A stretch of 64,000 nucleotides of DNA, taken from Flavobacterium sp. HJJ (GTDB lineage: Bacteria; Bacteroidota; Bacteroidia; Flavobacteriales; Flavobacteriaceae). Where the stretch lies: assembly GCF_015351475.1 (NCBI RefSeq), contig NZ_JADKPR010000018.1, positions 50,199 to 114,198 of the forward strand. The letters are read 5' to 3'. Positions 25,599 to 35,600 of the stretch are shown here, piece by piece (the stretch's first letter is position 1; each line of letters starts with the position of its first letter). The translations under genes were made by a program, and so were the position numbers. A model generated the notes under the pieces. It ran no database searches. It saw only the letters and a program-made list of their open reading frames with translations, and was not told where the DNA came from.

Positions 25599-27645
25599 AA
25601 CATTAAAGCTTAAGATAAATTATTTAATCTTAGTCGGAACTAATAAAAATTATGTGGTACCTTTTAATAGTGGGCTTAACATTATTTATGGTGACTCTGA
25701 TACAGGAAAGTCAAGTATTTTAAATCTAATTAATTATTGTCTTGGGGCTTCTCGACTCGATACTTATGAAGAAATAGAATCAAAAGGTCAATATTGCCTT
25801 CTTGACTTAGATTTACTAGGAAATAGATACACTATAAAGAGAGATATCTTTAATGTGAAGGCTGATATTGAAGTTTATCATGGTGGTTACGACATGATTG
25901 ATAATAGTTTTCCTAAATTCTATGCTCCAAATTACAATCAAAATGCGGAAGATGGTAATTTTTCGGAATTCTTATTGCAAGCAATGCGTATTCCATTGAT
26001 AAAAATTAAAGAAGCTCCTTCTAAAGAAGTTACTAAAATGGTAAAACTGAGTTTCAGAGACATTTTTAAGTACAATTATCTTGACCAAGATAAAATTGGA
26101 AGCAAAAAAATTTTTGGCGATAATTTTGTTTTAATTACTAAACTTAAAGAAACTTTCAAACTCATGTATAATGTTCTCGATGGACAGATTACAGAGCTAG
26201 AAGGGCGTATAAGTGTTCTTCAAACAGACAAAAAGACTCTTGTAACTAAAAACAATTCAGTTGCATCTTTTCTTAAAGAAACGCAAGTTGATTCCTTAGC
26301 CGAACTGACTCTACAAAAAGAGCAATTAGAAAATCAATTGGATTCACTACGACATGCTATAAAAGAGATTGATACAAAAATCATTAGTGGTAGTGAAGAA
26401 TTAAACCATCTCCGAAAAGAAGTAAATGACCTTGAACTTGAAATTCGTCAGGCTTATCAAGACCAAAATTCGCTTGAATTGGAAATTAAGCAAAATATTG
26501 CCCTTCGTAATGAATATCGTAACGATATCAGAAAAATGGACGCAACAATTGAAGCTCTTGAGAAGTTTCCAAAAATAGCAGATAAAGAATTAGATTGTCC
26601 ACTTTGTGATACTGTAGTAAATGTCAGTAAATTAAAAGAACATTTTAATAATACAGATACTAAAGGGATAAAGGGAGAACTGAATTCTTTAAAACGTAGA
26701 ATGCGAGATTTGGACTCCATTTACAAGAGCCTTAAAGAAAGTGAAAAACAAAAATCCGATGAAATAAAAGATAGTACTTCTCAATTAGAGGAAATGCGTA
26801 TTTTACTTGATAAACAGTCTATTGATATTGTTTCTCCATATCTTAATCAAAGAGATACGCTTTCGTACCAAGCAGGAAGTGTTCAGAGTAATATTAAGAA
26901 TATTCAACACTTTTATAAAATTAGATTCCAACAATCTATTAATGATGCTGAAATTGTTGAATTAGATAGAAATGTTGATGAATTAAAAGCAACGTTATCA
27001 TCTCTAAAAAAAGATGCTCCATCTCCAGAAAAGATTTTAAAGGAATTGGGAGACAAAGTAAAAGAAATTTTAATTTTCGTAGGTGTTAAAAACCCAACAA
27101 ATATATCAATTTCTCCAAAAACATATTTACCAATTATTAGAGGGCGTGATTATGAAAAAATAACCTCTGGAGGTGTTCGAACCGTTAGTTCAGTTGCGTA
27201 TTTCATCAGTCTTATGATTTATGCCATGGAAAATCCTGTAAACTATCCTTCATTTCTAATGATTGACACAATAACTAAATATCTTGGAAAGGTTAAAGAA
27301 CGAGATTTAGAATCAACGAATAGAGCTGAGGATGAAAGCGAAGGAATGACGGATTCTGAAAAAAATGAAAACATTTATAAATATCTTCTGACCTTAGACA
27401 AATACAAAGACAGTTTTCAACTTATTATTGTAGATAATGATATTCCTGATGCGCTTTTTGATGATTTAAAAGGATATATAAGAAAACATTTTAGTACTAA
27501 TATACCAGGTACCGAAATCGGTTTTATTGATGATGCACGAGCTTCTATTTCAGAAAACATGGGACAGCAATTTGATTTATTTGAAAATGAAGATGACCGA
27601 TGGAAAGATGTAAATTGGGATGATGAGGAAACGCCTCTTTTTTAA
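25582..27645 (+). CDS. Rad50/SbcC-like ATPase, DUF3732 type (ABC-3C)
   Basis: 687 aa SMC-type ATPase. Walker A is GDSDTGKSS at about residues 37-45. Two coiled-coil arms meet at a zinc-hook-like CPLC (Cys at about 340 and 343). The signature-like GGVRTVSS is at about 535, and the Walker B-like FLMIDT is near 560. DUF3732 proteins are the ATPase component of one class of ABC three-component systems. The acidic C-terminus ends EDDRWKDVNWDDEETPLF. The protein probably senses foreign DNA or nucleoprotein and triggers the hydrolase (inference). Confidence 0.85.
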   Translation: MAKRIKTLKLKINYLILVGTNKNYVVPFNSGLNIIYGDSDTGKSSILNLINYCLGASRLDTYEEIESKGQYCLLDLDLLGNRYTIKRDIFNVKADIEVYHGGYDMIDNSFPKFYAPNYNQNAEDGNFSEFLLQAMRIPLIKIKEAPSKEVTKMVKLSFRDIFKYNYLDQDKIGSKKIFGDNFVLITKLKETFKLMYNVLDGQITELEGRISVLQTDKKTLVTKNNSVASFLKETQVDSLAELTLQKEQLENQLDSLRHAIKEIDTKIISGSEELNHLRKEVNDLELEIRQAYQDQNSLELEIKQNIALRNEYRNDIRKMDATIEALEKFPKIADKELDCPLCDTVVNVSKLKEHFNNTDTKGIKGELNSLKRRMRDLDSIYKSLKESEKQKSDEIKDSTSQLEEMRILLDKQSIDIVSPYLNQRDTLSYQAGSVQSNIKNIQHFYKIRFQQSINDAEIVELDRNVDELKATLSSLKKDAPSPEKILKELGDKVKEILIFVGVKNPTNISISPKTYLPIIRGRDYEKITSGGVRTVSSVAYFISLMIYAMENPVNYPSFLMIDTITKYLGKVKERDLESTNRAEDESEGMTDSEKNENIYKYLLTLDKYKDSFQLIIVDNDIPDALFDDLKGYIRKHFSTNIPGTEIGFIDDARASISENMGQQFDLFENEDDRWKDVNWDDEETPLF

Positions 27646-27650
27646 TATTT

Positions 27651-28394
27651 TTGTTAGTGATACAGCGTAAACCTCTTGAATACAATGAATATAGAATGCT
27701 CCAAGAAAGAGCAAAGATAATTTCAACTGCCTTAGGCAGACATGAAAGTAAAAACCTTGTAAAGGTTACATTTCCAATAACTAATTATAGAAAGATAGGA
27801 ATTAATAATCACGATTTTTATTATGCTGGAACAAATATATTTCTTGGGATTGTTGAAGAAGTTTTGTTGGATACAAGGAAAATGTTCCCAAAGAATTTCG
27901 GAAATGGAAATGCAGTCAGTGTTTTACATGCTCTTAATAAAAATAGATTTTTACATACAAGATTAAAAGATGCCATTCGAATATACGGCAATGAGAATTT
28001 CATTTGGATATACGATAATATCAATAATGACGAAGAAAATAAGATTTTAAGACTTGATTTATTTAGAAAATTAGATAAAATACCTCATAAAAAAAGAAAG
28101 TGGGATTTTACAGGTGGTCTTTTTCATGCATTAAAGCATTTTAGCATTGACGGTGAAGCACTTTCTACAGGCACCGATTTAAATGATGTTCCAAATATTG
28201 AACACGTAATTTATTTAATTATTAAAGCTTTTTTTCAAGATGCAGGGAATTTTGATGCTGGAGGAACTATATACACTGTGTTATCAAATCTTAATGATAA
28301 TTACAATCTAAAATTCATATTTTATTTTGAAAAGAATACAGGAGTTTATTTTATAAAAACTATTCATAAGATAAGAAAGAAATTGCAATTATAG
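27651..28394 (+). CDS. Unknown fourth protein of the ABC-3C operon
   Basis: 247 aa, beginning 5 bases after the ATPase stop. No ATG is near; the reading opens TTG TTA GTG, so either TTG (27651) or GTG (27657) is the start. It is basic, with aromatic-rich stretches (INNHDFYYAGTNIFLGIVEE; WDFTGGLFHALKHF). No family is recognised. The tight spacing argues it belongs with the hydrolase, middle component and ATPase, perhaps as a second effector or an immunity or regulatory part. Confidence 0.6.
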   Translation: MLVIQRKPLEYNEYRMLQERAKIISTALGRHESKNLVKVTFPITNYRKIGINNHDFYYAGTNIFLGIVEEVLLDTRKMFPKNFGNGNAVSVLHALNKNRFLHTRLKDAIRIYGNENFIWIYDNINNDEENKILRLDLFRKLDKIPHKKRKWDFTGGLFHALKHFSIDGEALSTGTDLNDVPNIEHVIYLIIKAFFQDAGNFDAGGTIYTVLSNLNDNYNLKFIFYFEKNTGVYFIKTIHKIRKKLQL

Positions 28395-28805
28395 ATAATT
28401 AACAATTTTCATAACAAAATTACAATGGATTATAAACTCGGAAAAGAAAAAGAATTTAATCTATGAAAAAAAACTTTAAATTCTCTACAAAGAAATCTTC
28501 AAAATACAGTTAGTCACCAATCCATGGGTTTAATTGGCTTGAAACGATTTAGAGAAGAATCCCTTTTTTCTCCAGAGAATCCATGACTCCACTTTTGAAT
28601 TTGAATTTCAAAAATGTACACATACGATGAGGTGTTTAAACATACATTACTTTTTAAATCCCTATTTTTAAATATTATTGTTTTTCCGAATTTTCCAAAA
28701 TCACGGCATAGAATCCAAAATCGCCAAAATTTTTTTTTGGATTTTTTTGAGCAAAAAAAATCGACTTATTATGTTCTCTTAAGATATTTATAATTAAAAA
28801 GAAAT
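28395..28805. other. Intergenic region with no gene
   Basis: 411 AT-rich bases. It has homopolymer runs at about 28731-28758 and no convincing ORF or strong hairpin. It may hold the leader of the 157-aa gene at 28806. No known element was seen. Confidence 0.4.
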
Positions 28806-29279
28806 ATGGAACAAAATGATTTAATTACGATACCCCCAAGTGTAATAGACCAACTTAAAAAAAACGTAAACAAGTATATTTTAAAAGACAAAAAGCCAGA
28901 AGGCTTTGAAGAAGCGTTGAGGTATATAGCCCTTGAAAAAGCCACAAAATCACAATTAGCAAAGCTTAATTCATTTTCAAATAATCATTCTTTATCTAAT
29001 GATGAAGACAAAGAGAAAATTGAGATATTGGATAAAATGATAGTGTTTGCAAAGAATTGGACAAAACATGAAAATACAAAAAAGGAGTTTTCTAATAAAA
29101 TAAGAGCAAATACAGACCATCCATCTGGAGCATCCACGAAAAAACAATCTGGAAGAGAAGTTGACAGGCTTTCTCCAAGTCTTTCATCAGTAAAGCCATA
29201 TACAACAGCACAGATTAATGATTCTGCTCTGATAAGTGAATGTTATCGAATTATTGATATTATGAAAAAAATAAATTAA
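28806..29279 (+). CDS. Hypothetical protein (157 aa)
   Basis: Acidic-basic mixed, helical N-half (PPSVIDQLKKNVNKYILKDK) and a low-complexity Ser/Thr-rich segment (HPSGASTKKQSGREVDRLSP) before a final helix. It contains no recognised motif. It is convergent with a small HTH gene. Possibly a partner of that regulator; this is not shown. Confidence 0.5.
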   Translation: MEQNDLITIPPSVIDQLKKNVNKYILKDKKPEGFEEALRYIALEKATKSQLAKLNSFSNNHSLSNDEDKEKIEILDKMIVFAKNWTKHENTKKEFSNKIRANTDHPSGASTKKQSGREVDRLSPSLSSVKPYTTAQINDSALISECYRIIDIMKKIN

Positions 29280-29290
29280 AATATTGAATA

Positions 29291-29512
29291 TTACAGATTC
29301 AACTCTGAAAGTAATTCCGACATTTTAATATCTAGTGCATTACAGATTTTTAAAAAGATTTTAATTGAAAAATTCTGTTTTCCTTTTAAAATCCGTCTAA
29401 TACTTGTTTCATCGATATCACATGCATCGGCAAACTCCAAATTAGTTTTGAACTTTGCTTTGGCTCTTACGTTTATCTTCTGACCTAGCTTTATTAAAAA
29501 TTCTTCTGACAT
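29291..29512 (-). CDS. Small Cro/CI-type HTH regulator
   Basis: 73 aa, almost wholly an XRE helix-turn-helix (KFKTNLEFADACDIDETSIR then RILKGKQNFSIKIFLKICNA). A short C-terminal helix (LDIKMSELLSEL) may dimerise. The CGGCA/TGCCG palindrome at 29547-29560 lies 35 bases upstream and overlaps the -33 box of the divergent gene, so the protein probably controls both. Confidence 0.8.
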   Translation of the reverse strand: MSEEFLIKLGQKINVRAKAKFKTNLEFADACDIDETSIRRILKGKQNFSIKIFLKICNALDIKMSELLSELNL

Positions 29513-29546
29513 TATCCAAAAGTCGAATAATGCCTTTTTAAATCAT

Positions 29547-29585
29547 CGGCATATTTGCCGAATTAAATATTTAATATTAAATTTG
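29547..29585. promoter_or_regulatory. Promoter of the 123-aa gene with overlapping operator
   Basis: TTTG at 29554-29557 (-33) and TAAATTTG at 29578-29585 (-7), with a 20-base spacing, form a textbook Bacteroidota promoter. The palindrome CGGCA-TATT-TGCCG (29547-29560) covers the -33 box. This suggests repression by the divergent HTH protein. Confidence 0.65.
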
Positions 29586-29617
29586 TCTAAATTTCAACCA
29601 TACTAAAAACACAAAAA

Positions 29618-29989
29618 ATGAATAATCCATTAAAAATTATCGTAAGAGGTTCCGTTCTTGTATTTGCACTTCTTTGCTTTGGGGGTTACATGTATAGTCT
29701 TCATATTGACAATGAATACAGGAAAGACCATCCAAAAACAAAAAGCCTAGAGGAACTGAAAGCATGGGCGCAGACAGCAATCGTTCAAGACTATTGCGAA
29801 AGATATTCTTATGTAAAAACCATTAATAATGAAACAAGCCAACAACGAGAACTAAGTCGTGTCAATAACAGCAGATATTTATATGTACCGCAATTGGTTC
29901 GAAATGTCATTGAGGATAACGATTTACCTGACAGTTACGCTGACGAATTATTTCACTACGTTGACAATGAAATAGACAAATGCCAATAA
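29618..29989 (+). CDS. Small membrane-anchored hypothetical protein
   Basis: 123 aa. An N-terminal transmembrane helix (GSVLVFALLCFGGYMYSLHI) is followed by a charged soluble domain with a Cys near the middle (VQDYCERYSYVK) and another at the end (DKCQ). It resembles no family that I can name. The promoter-operator layout shows it is transcribed and probably repressed by the divergent HTH gene; a membrane toxin or phage-exclusion factor would fit, but is speculation. Confidence 0.55.
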   Translation: MNNPLKIIVRGSVLVFALLCFGGYMYSLHIDNEYRKDHPKTKSLEELKAWAQTAIVQDYCERYSYVKTINNETSQQRELSRVNNSRYLYVPQLVRNVIEDNDLPDSYADELFHYVDNEIDKCQ

Positions 29990-30001
29990 TCTAATCATTG
30001 C

Positions 30002-30038
30002 AAATAAAGGAGTCTGACTATAGGCTCCTTTATTTTTT
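30002..30038 (+). terminator. Rho-independent terminator
   Basis: AAAGGAGTC ... GGCTCCTTT with a T-run, directly after the 123-aa gene. Confidence 0.75.
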
Positions 30039-30044
30039 AAAAGG

Positions 30045-30327
30045 AAATCAAATCTTCTTCTGTCTGATAATGGACGTTCATCAGATAACATAACTAGAGA
30101 TTCGACTGAACAGCTAACAGTTCCTTTATCAATTGGAAGTATTCAAATGCAAGTAGGAAGTTCAAGTTCTTATGATAAAAAAAAACAGAACATTAGGAAA
30201 TTGCAGTTACGGAACATATATGTTTGAGCATAATGAAAAGTTCGGGAATGCGCTAATTTTTAATAACATTACTGCTGTACAAGGTGATTTCCATTCAGGT
30301 AAACCCGACAGAGGTTGGGAATACTAG
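30045..30327 (+). pseudogene. Remnant of a larger protein gene with a frameshift
   Basis: From 30045 one frame reads LLLSDNGRSSDN..., then EQLTVPLSIGSIQMQVGSSS with no start codon. After the A-run at about 30178-30187 the frame changes, and reading continues as RTLGNCSYGTYMFEHNEKFG to a stop at 30325-30327. The composition is protein-like, but the 5' end is missing and one shift is needed. The parent family is unknown. Confidence 0.4.
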
Positions 30328-30380
30328 TATATATCATATTTTATTCTTTGAATTTGAAGGGAAAAATTAGAGGTTGCAAA

Positions 30381-30413
30381 AAAAAGCTACTTATTTCTAA
30401 GTAGCTTTTTATA
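30381..30413. terminator. Strong bidirectional hairpin
   Basis: AAAAGCTACTTA-TTTC-TAAGTAGCTTTTT, a 12-bp stem with A/T tails. It separates the plus-strand remnant from the minus-strand operon ending at 30452. Confidence 0.8.
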
Positions 30414-30451
30414 TGAATTTGAACCCTAAATTTTAGAATTGCTTTGTAATA

Positions 30452-30793
30452 TCAATTGCGTTTAAATTCACCTTTTATAACGTGACCTGTTACAAATTCA
30501 TTTTCTGGGTATAAGTGTGCAACGTATAAGTTTGGTAAATTATTTTTGATACGTTCCTTTAAATCATTAGGTAATAGTTCATAAATTGGTGTATTAACTG
30601 TTTCACTTGTATAATACACTTCAACATCAAAATCGGTTGATTGTGTTGATTGTGCCTTTGTTTTATATATTGTTGCAATTGCACCAGTATTTTCTTTTTT
30701 TGAATTGTTGTATATATTAACTAGATATTGTGTATTCTCTGTTTGCAATTTTATTGTTGCTTCGATAAATTCCTGATTTGATAATTTGGACAT
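30452..30793 (-). CDS. Hypothetical protein (113 aa)
   Basis: Third gene of a minus-strand trio. It has an N-terminal helix (LSNQEFIEATIKLQTENTQY) and beta-rich remainder (STDFDVEVYYTSETVNTPIY; LYVAHLYPENEFVTGHVIKG). No known motif. It could be an antitoxin- or immunity-type partner of the neighbouring 149-aa protein; not shown. Confidence 0.55.
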   Translation of the reverse strand: MSKLSNQEFIEATIKLQTENTQYLVNIYNNSKKENTGAIATIYKTKAQSTQSTDFDVEVYYTSETVNTPIYELLPNDLKERIKNNLPNLYVAHLYPENEFVTGHVIKGEFKRN

Positions 30794-30842
30794 TTGTTAT
30801 TTTGTTTAATTGTTATAGTTTAGTTTGTAATCGTGTTAAAAA

Positions 30843-31106
30843 TTAATTTGCTAGTAAACTTTTTAAATCAGATAACATTTCGTGTAATTGCTCAATTGAT
30901 AATTTAGGTGTATTGGTACCTTGAACTGGGGAAAAACTCTCAAAACTCTGTGTTTTATCTAAAATATAATCTAATTCTTCTTCACTTAAATCACTTCCAA
31001 AAATTAAATCAATAGAAGATTCATTTGAATGGTCTGCATTTTTTACAAAATAAGTTAAGCTTTCTATCCCTTTTTCAATTGCAATTTTTTGTTCTTTTTC
31101 GGTCAT
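30843..31106 (-). CDS. Hypothetical acidic protein (87 aa)
   Basis: Small and strongly acidic (DLIFGSDLSEEELDYILDKT), with helix-forming ends, 52 bases after the 149-aa gene. Acidic small proteins beside toxins often act as antitoxins or DNA-mimic inhibitors; that is an analogy, not evidence. Not a recognised family. Confidence 0.5.
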   Translation of the reverse strand: MTEKEQKIAIEKGIESLTYFVKNADHSNESSIDLIFGSDLSEEELDYILDKTQSFESFSPVQGTNTPKLSIEQLHEMLSDLKSLLAN

Positions 31107-31158
31107 AATATTTAATAGCTTTTATAATATTCACTTAATCTTTTTTTTTACTGTAACG

Positions 31159-31608
31159 TTAAAATGATTGATATTCAATCCATTCTCCATTCTTAAAAAC
31201 CTCGGCTCTAATCCAATTTTCCTTTTTAATGGGGTCAAAACTTCCAAACCATTCTTTTGGATTACCACCAATCTCAATTCCAGTCAGTTCCATTCGTTTT
31301 GCTTGCTCCAAATTCATTTTGGCTAAATGCTTAATTTTTCCCCAATGTATAAAACCGACTGGTTTTACTTGAATTCTAGCACAGCCAAATCTTTCTAATT
31401 GTTCTTTGAATGTCATTAATCTTAGATTTCCAAATTGGTCAGACACCATTTTTGTAGCTGTAGCTTCCCATTGTGGATGTGTTGAAACCCAAACACAAGC
31501 CTTTTCTTTAGGAGCATAAACACTTTCAGTTGCAAGTTTAATTAAACCACTATCAATAATTTCAGAAAGTCTAAATTCAGGCGTATAATGGTAATAATTC
31601 ATTGTCAT
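31159..31608 (-). CDS. Hypothetical protein with a HYT opening, possibly ART-like
   Basis: 149 aa. It opens MNYYHYTPEFRLSEIIDSGL (the Met two codons after the annotated ATG is an equally good start). H-Y-T followed by L..I...G-[LI] is how many ADP-ribosyltransferase-fold proteins (DarT-like, Tpt1-like) begin, and WVSTHPQWEATATKMV follows. The Trp/Lys-rich C-terminus (WFGSFDPIKKENWIRAEVFK) is unassigned. The ART link is a weak, motif-level suggestion and no full catalytic triad can be traced. Confidence 0.5.
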   Translation of the reverse strand: MTMNYYHYTPEFRLSEIIDSGLIKLATESVYAPKEKACVWVSTHPQWEATATKMVSDQFGNLRLMTFKEQLERFGCARIQVKPVGFIHWGKIKHLAKMNLEQAKRMELTGIEIGGNPKEWFGSFDPIKKENWIRAEVFKNGEWIEYQSF

Positions 31609-31767
31609 ATTAATAATTTTAATGTTATTTAAATCAAAAATAAAGCAATGTAATTATGAAAAAAATAAGAATTAGTTATCGTACTGTTTCCTTGATTTAA
31701 CGTTCAAATCTCTAAAGGCTCGCAAATTTGTTGTTTTTAAATTTTTATAAAAAATAGCAAAACAAAA

Positions 31768-31801
31768 AAGAGCATTACTTATTTAAGTAACACTCTTTTA
31801 T
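31768..31801. terminator. Hairpin downstream of the lipoprotein gene
   Basis: An inverted repeat with AAAGAG/CTCTTT and TTACTTA/TAAGTAA arms around a short loop, T-rich on the plus side and A-rich on the minus side, between 31159 and 31892. It should end the minus-strand lipoprotein transcript. The rest of 31609-31891 shows no gene. Confidence 0.7.
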
Positions 31802-31891
31802 TATATCTACCCGTGTAAATTTGGCAATTTATCGCAATTATATAAGAAATAAAAAAGCCATACAAACCGATTCATGTCTAAAATAAATTAC

Positions 31892-32539
31892 TTATTGTAT
31901 TTCAACATTAACAAATTCTCCTTTGGAAATATTTACATATTTAGGAATTGATGAATCAAAACAACCAAAATACTCATAAGTATTTTTGCTTGAATTTGCT
32001 ACTAAATTATAGTAAGCGTTGTGTAAATTAGTGAGATAAAACTCTCCGCTTATTCTTTTTTCAGAAACAGATGTAATCTTAATTTGACCAGTTGTACTGT
32101 TATCTTTCTCAATACTTAGATAACCACAAATGCCTGTAAAGGTATTTGGCACATCATTTTTTAAAGAAAAAACTCCTGAAGTATTAATTTGAGAAAGATT
32201 ATAAACTTGACCTACTTTCAATGACTCAGTTGCAATAAATGACAAATAAAATCGAGCTGAAACATGAGCTTTTTCATCAGAATCAACCCCTTTTCTATCT
32301 ACAACTGCTGTCATAGAGTATTCTGTTGTTCCATTCTTTTGCAAACTACTTTCCCAATAATTTAGTATGTCATATTCACCTTGATAATCATTAAATCCAT
32401 CTAAAGTAAATTTTACTTTTAAATCTGGATTTGAATCGTCTGGAATTGAATCATCTGGATTATCATTACTACAATTAGTAAAGGATGCGACTACTAAGAC
32501 TACAAGACAAAAGCCTCTCAAAAATCTAAAATTTTTCAT
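31892..32539 (-). CDS. Lipoprotein of unknown function
   Basis: 215 aa. Lipoprotein signal with Cys in FTNCSNDNPDD after a hydrophobic core (FCLVVLVVASF), followed by an Asp/Pro-rich spacer (DDSIPDDSNPDLK). The rest is beta-rich (KVKFTLDGFNDYQGEYDILN; ISGEFYLTNLHNAYY) and looks like a surface or periplasmic sandwich. It lies 102 bases downstream of the sensor kinase, and may be a target or co-gene of that two-component system. Confidence 0.65.
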   Translation of the reverse strand: MKNFRFLRGFCLVVLVVASFTNCSNDNPDDSIPDDSNPDLKVKFTLDGFNDYQGEYDILNYWESSLQKNGTTEYSMTAVVDRKGVDSDEKAHVSARFYLSFIATESLKVGQVYNLSQINTSGVFSLKNDVPNTFTGICGYLSIEKDNSTTGQIKITSVSEKRISGEFYLTNLHNAYYNLVANSSKNTYEYFGCFDSSIPKYVNISKGEFVNVEIQ

Positions 32540-32641
32540 TTATTACTGTTTTTAATTAATACCAATCAAAAATATAGTAAATGAATTCTTTAAAAACAGT
32601 GAATTAGTTTCCGTAAAGATTTAATAATTAACCGCTAAAAA

Positions 32642-35600
32642 TTAGCCAATTTGAAGTTTCAAAACTACTGTAGTCCCTTTATTTGGATTTGAGAAAATAG
32701 TTATTGGATTCTCATTATCCACTTGAAACAAGGCAATACGTTCTTTAGCTAAAGCTATTCCTTTTGAAGTATGTAGCTTATTTATATTTACCGAAACCAT
32801 ACCTTTTCCGTTATCGATAATCTCACAAAAAAGATAATTATCACGCTGTCTAAAAGATAGTACTAATTTTGGATTTGTGGAATGTGAATCAAAAGCATGA
32901 ACAAATACATTTTCAATAAATGGTTGAATCAGCATTGGAGGAATTTCGGTTTCAAATAAATCCAGTTCTTCATCAATGATTAGCTCAAAAGCAATTTGGT
33001 TTTGAAAACGCATATTTTCAAGTCTAACATACGTTTGCAAATATTGAATTTCATCAGCCAAATTAATTCGTAGTTTTGAGGAATTGTCCAATGTTTGTCT
33101 AATAAGTTTAGAAAATTCTCCCATGTACATTAGTGCATCATCGATGTTATTATCAATAATATAGTTCTGGATGGAATTCATTGCATTAAAGATAAAATGA
33201 GGGTTCATTTGGCTTTGCAATGCTTCCATTTTGGTTTCAGCTAAACGTTTTTGAACCTCATATTTTGCTCTTTCTTGTTTTTTAACAAAACGAATTCGAT
33301 TAACATAAATGAGATAAGCACAAATTAACATAAAAATAAAATTACCTAACAAAAACCACCAAGTTTTCCAGAAAGGAGGAGTTATTATAATGTTTAAAAT
33401 GTCATTTGATGATACTACTCCAGAAAACAAATCTTTCGTCTCCAATCTTATTTCATACCTTCCATTGGGCAAGTAGGTAAGGTTAATGCTTTTGTCTTTT
33501 GTCCATTTACTCCAATTTGAATTTGACAATCCTATTACTCTGTAGCGATATTCCAATTTGTTGGGATATTGAGCATTTTGAGGTTCGAAACCTATTGATA
33601 TTGTATTTTTATTATATGGAAGTACTATATCGTCTGAATCATAACCCAACCATTTAAAACGATTCTCGTTAATGGCTTCAAAATCGACTTCCATTCCAGT
33701 AATTTTAATGTTTCGGACTGTGCTTCGTGTAGAAATATAGTTTTTAAAATCAAACTCAAAATAACCGTTTTGCGTTCCCATTGTTAAAATAGTTCCTTTG
33801 ATATAAGAAGAAGTAAAAGCCTTCGTAGTTAATCCTTGTTCATCATCAATCAAACGAACTTTATCATTTTTATAAATGTTCAATCCCATTTCTGTTCCGA
33901 TAAACAGATAGTCTTTGTAACATTCCAAGAATGAAATTGAATTTCCATTTAATAATTTTCGGTCAATTTTCTTAATTATTTTAAATCCTTTTGAAACATC
34001 AATAATAAAAATGTCACCAAAAGAATTTGCAATAACTAATTCTTTTTTATCATTAACTGTAACCCGTGCCAGTTCTTTCTCATTCCAAATTTTACTTAAA
34101 CTATAAGAGTAAAATTTACCATTCTGGTAAGTATAGAGTCCGTTTGAAGAGGATACAATATAATTTCTACTGTATATGGGCAAAATATCAAATGCATCTC
34201 TTGGTATATTTTCGTTAATTAAATTATATTCTTTGGCTTTGATATTATTTCTAAAATTATCTACTGTAGAAAACTTACCGTAGGCAACTTGAAAAATTAT
34301 TTTATTTGGATTTGGGAAGCCGAAAGCACTAACAGAATATGGATAATATTCTTTAATTATCCCGTCACTATTCACTCCAAATAAACCAATAGTTGAGTTT
34401 ACCCAAGCAATCGAATTAACAACCTTAAAACCTCTTAATTCAAAAGCATCTAATTTCGTTTTAGAAAAGACATCAAAGTATCCATACTGTTCCAATTTTG
34501 GATTTGTTCTAAAACTGTAACGAGCAAAATCATAGAATTTTTCATTTGATACTTCACTCTTGATTTTATTTTCTTTCAGGAAAAGCAGTCCTGCTTTATG
34601 CAAAATTAAATTTTGATTTTGAAAGTTTGTGATAGATACAATATCTAATTTGTCCTTATTATAAAACGATGCAGGATAATATTTAATTTGCTGTTTTAAA
34701 TCGATTTTAAACAACCCTTTATTCATAGTACCTACGTAAAGAATATCTGTCTGGTAATCGTAGTACAAACTCCAAACTTCCGTGCTGTCAACTCCAAAAA
34801 CATCATTGAGATTGATAATTTTATTGTTGTTTATTTTACAGATTCCACCTGTAGCAAAATTAATTCCATTACCTGCAACATAAGTTACACCTCGCTTATC
34901 AGTAGCAAAGTTCCAGAAAACACTACTCCCGAAATGGATATTAGTATCTATATTCGCTAAATAATCTTTTGTACTAATTCTACTTATAGCTTGATTAATA
35001 TTATCACTATGACAAATAAATAGGCTGTCATTGGTCTTATGAATTGAAAATATGTCGGGTTGTTTATGATTTATCAACGTTATGCTTTTTGTTGCTAAAT
35101 CTACTCGCCAAAAACCATCATTAAAAGTCCCAAAATAAATTTTAGAATTTATCTCAACAAAATCCATGACTTGAAACAGCTTTCTGCAACCTATAATTTT
35201 CTTGCTCAGAATGATTTTATGGGTTTTAATATCCAGAACAGAAATCCCAAATTCAGTTCCTATGTAAAGAAGATTTTTATAAATAAATAACCGTCTTATT
35301 TTATCATGAATCAGTCCGCTCTTTTGATTTATGACTTCAAACTTTTTACCATTATAAAAGGTAATACCTCCTCCATGACTACCAAACCACATATTATGAT
35401 TACTATCTTCTACAATCGCCCAACAATTATTATGAGCTAGTCCGTCTGAAGTATAATAATTCTTTACTTCTCCGTTTTGGATAGCCGATAATCCATTTGC
35501 TGTTCCGACCCAAAGAATACCTCGACTGTCTTTGAATATTGAATATACGCTATTATTTGGCAGTCCATCAATTGTAGAAAAATTGGTTGACGGAAATTGT

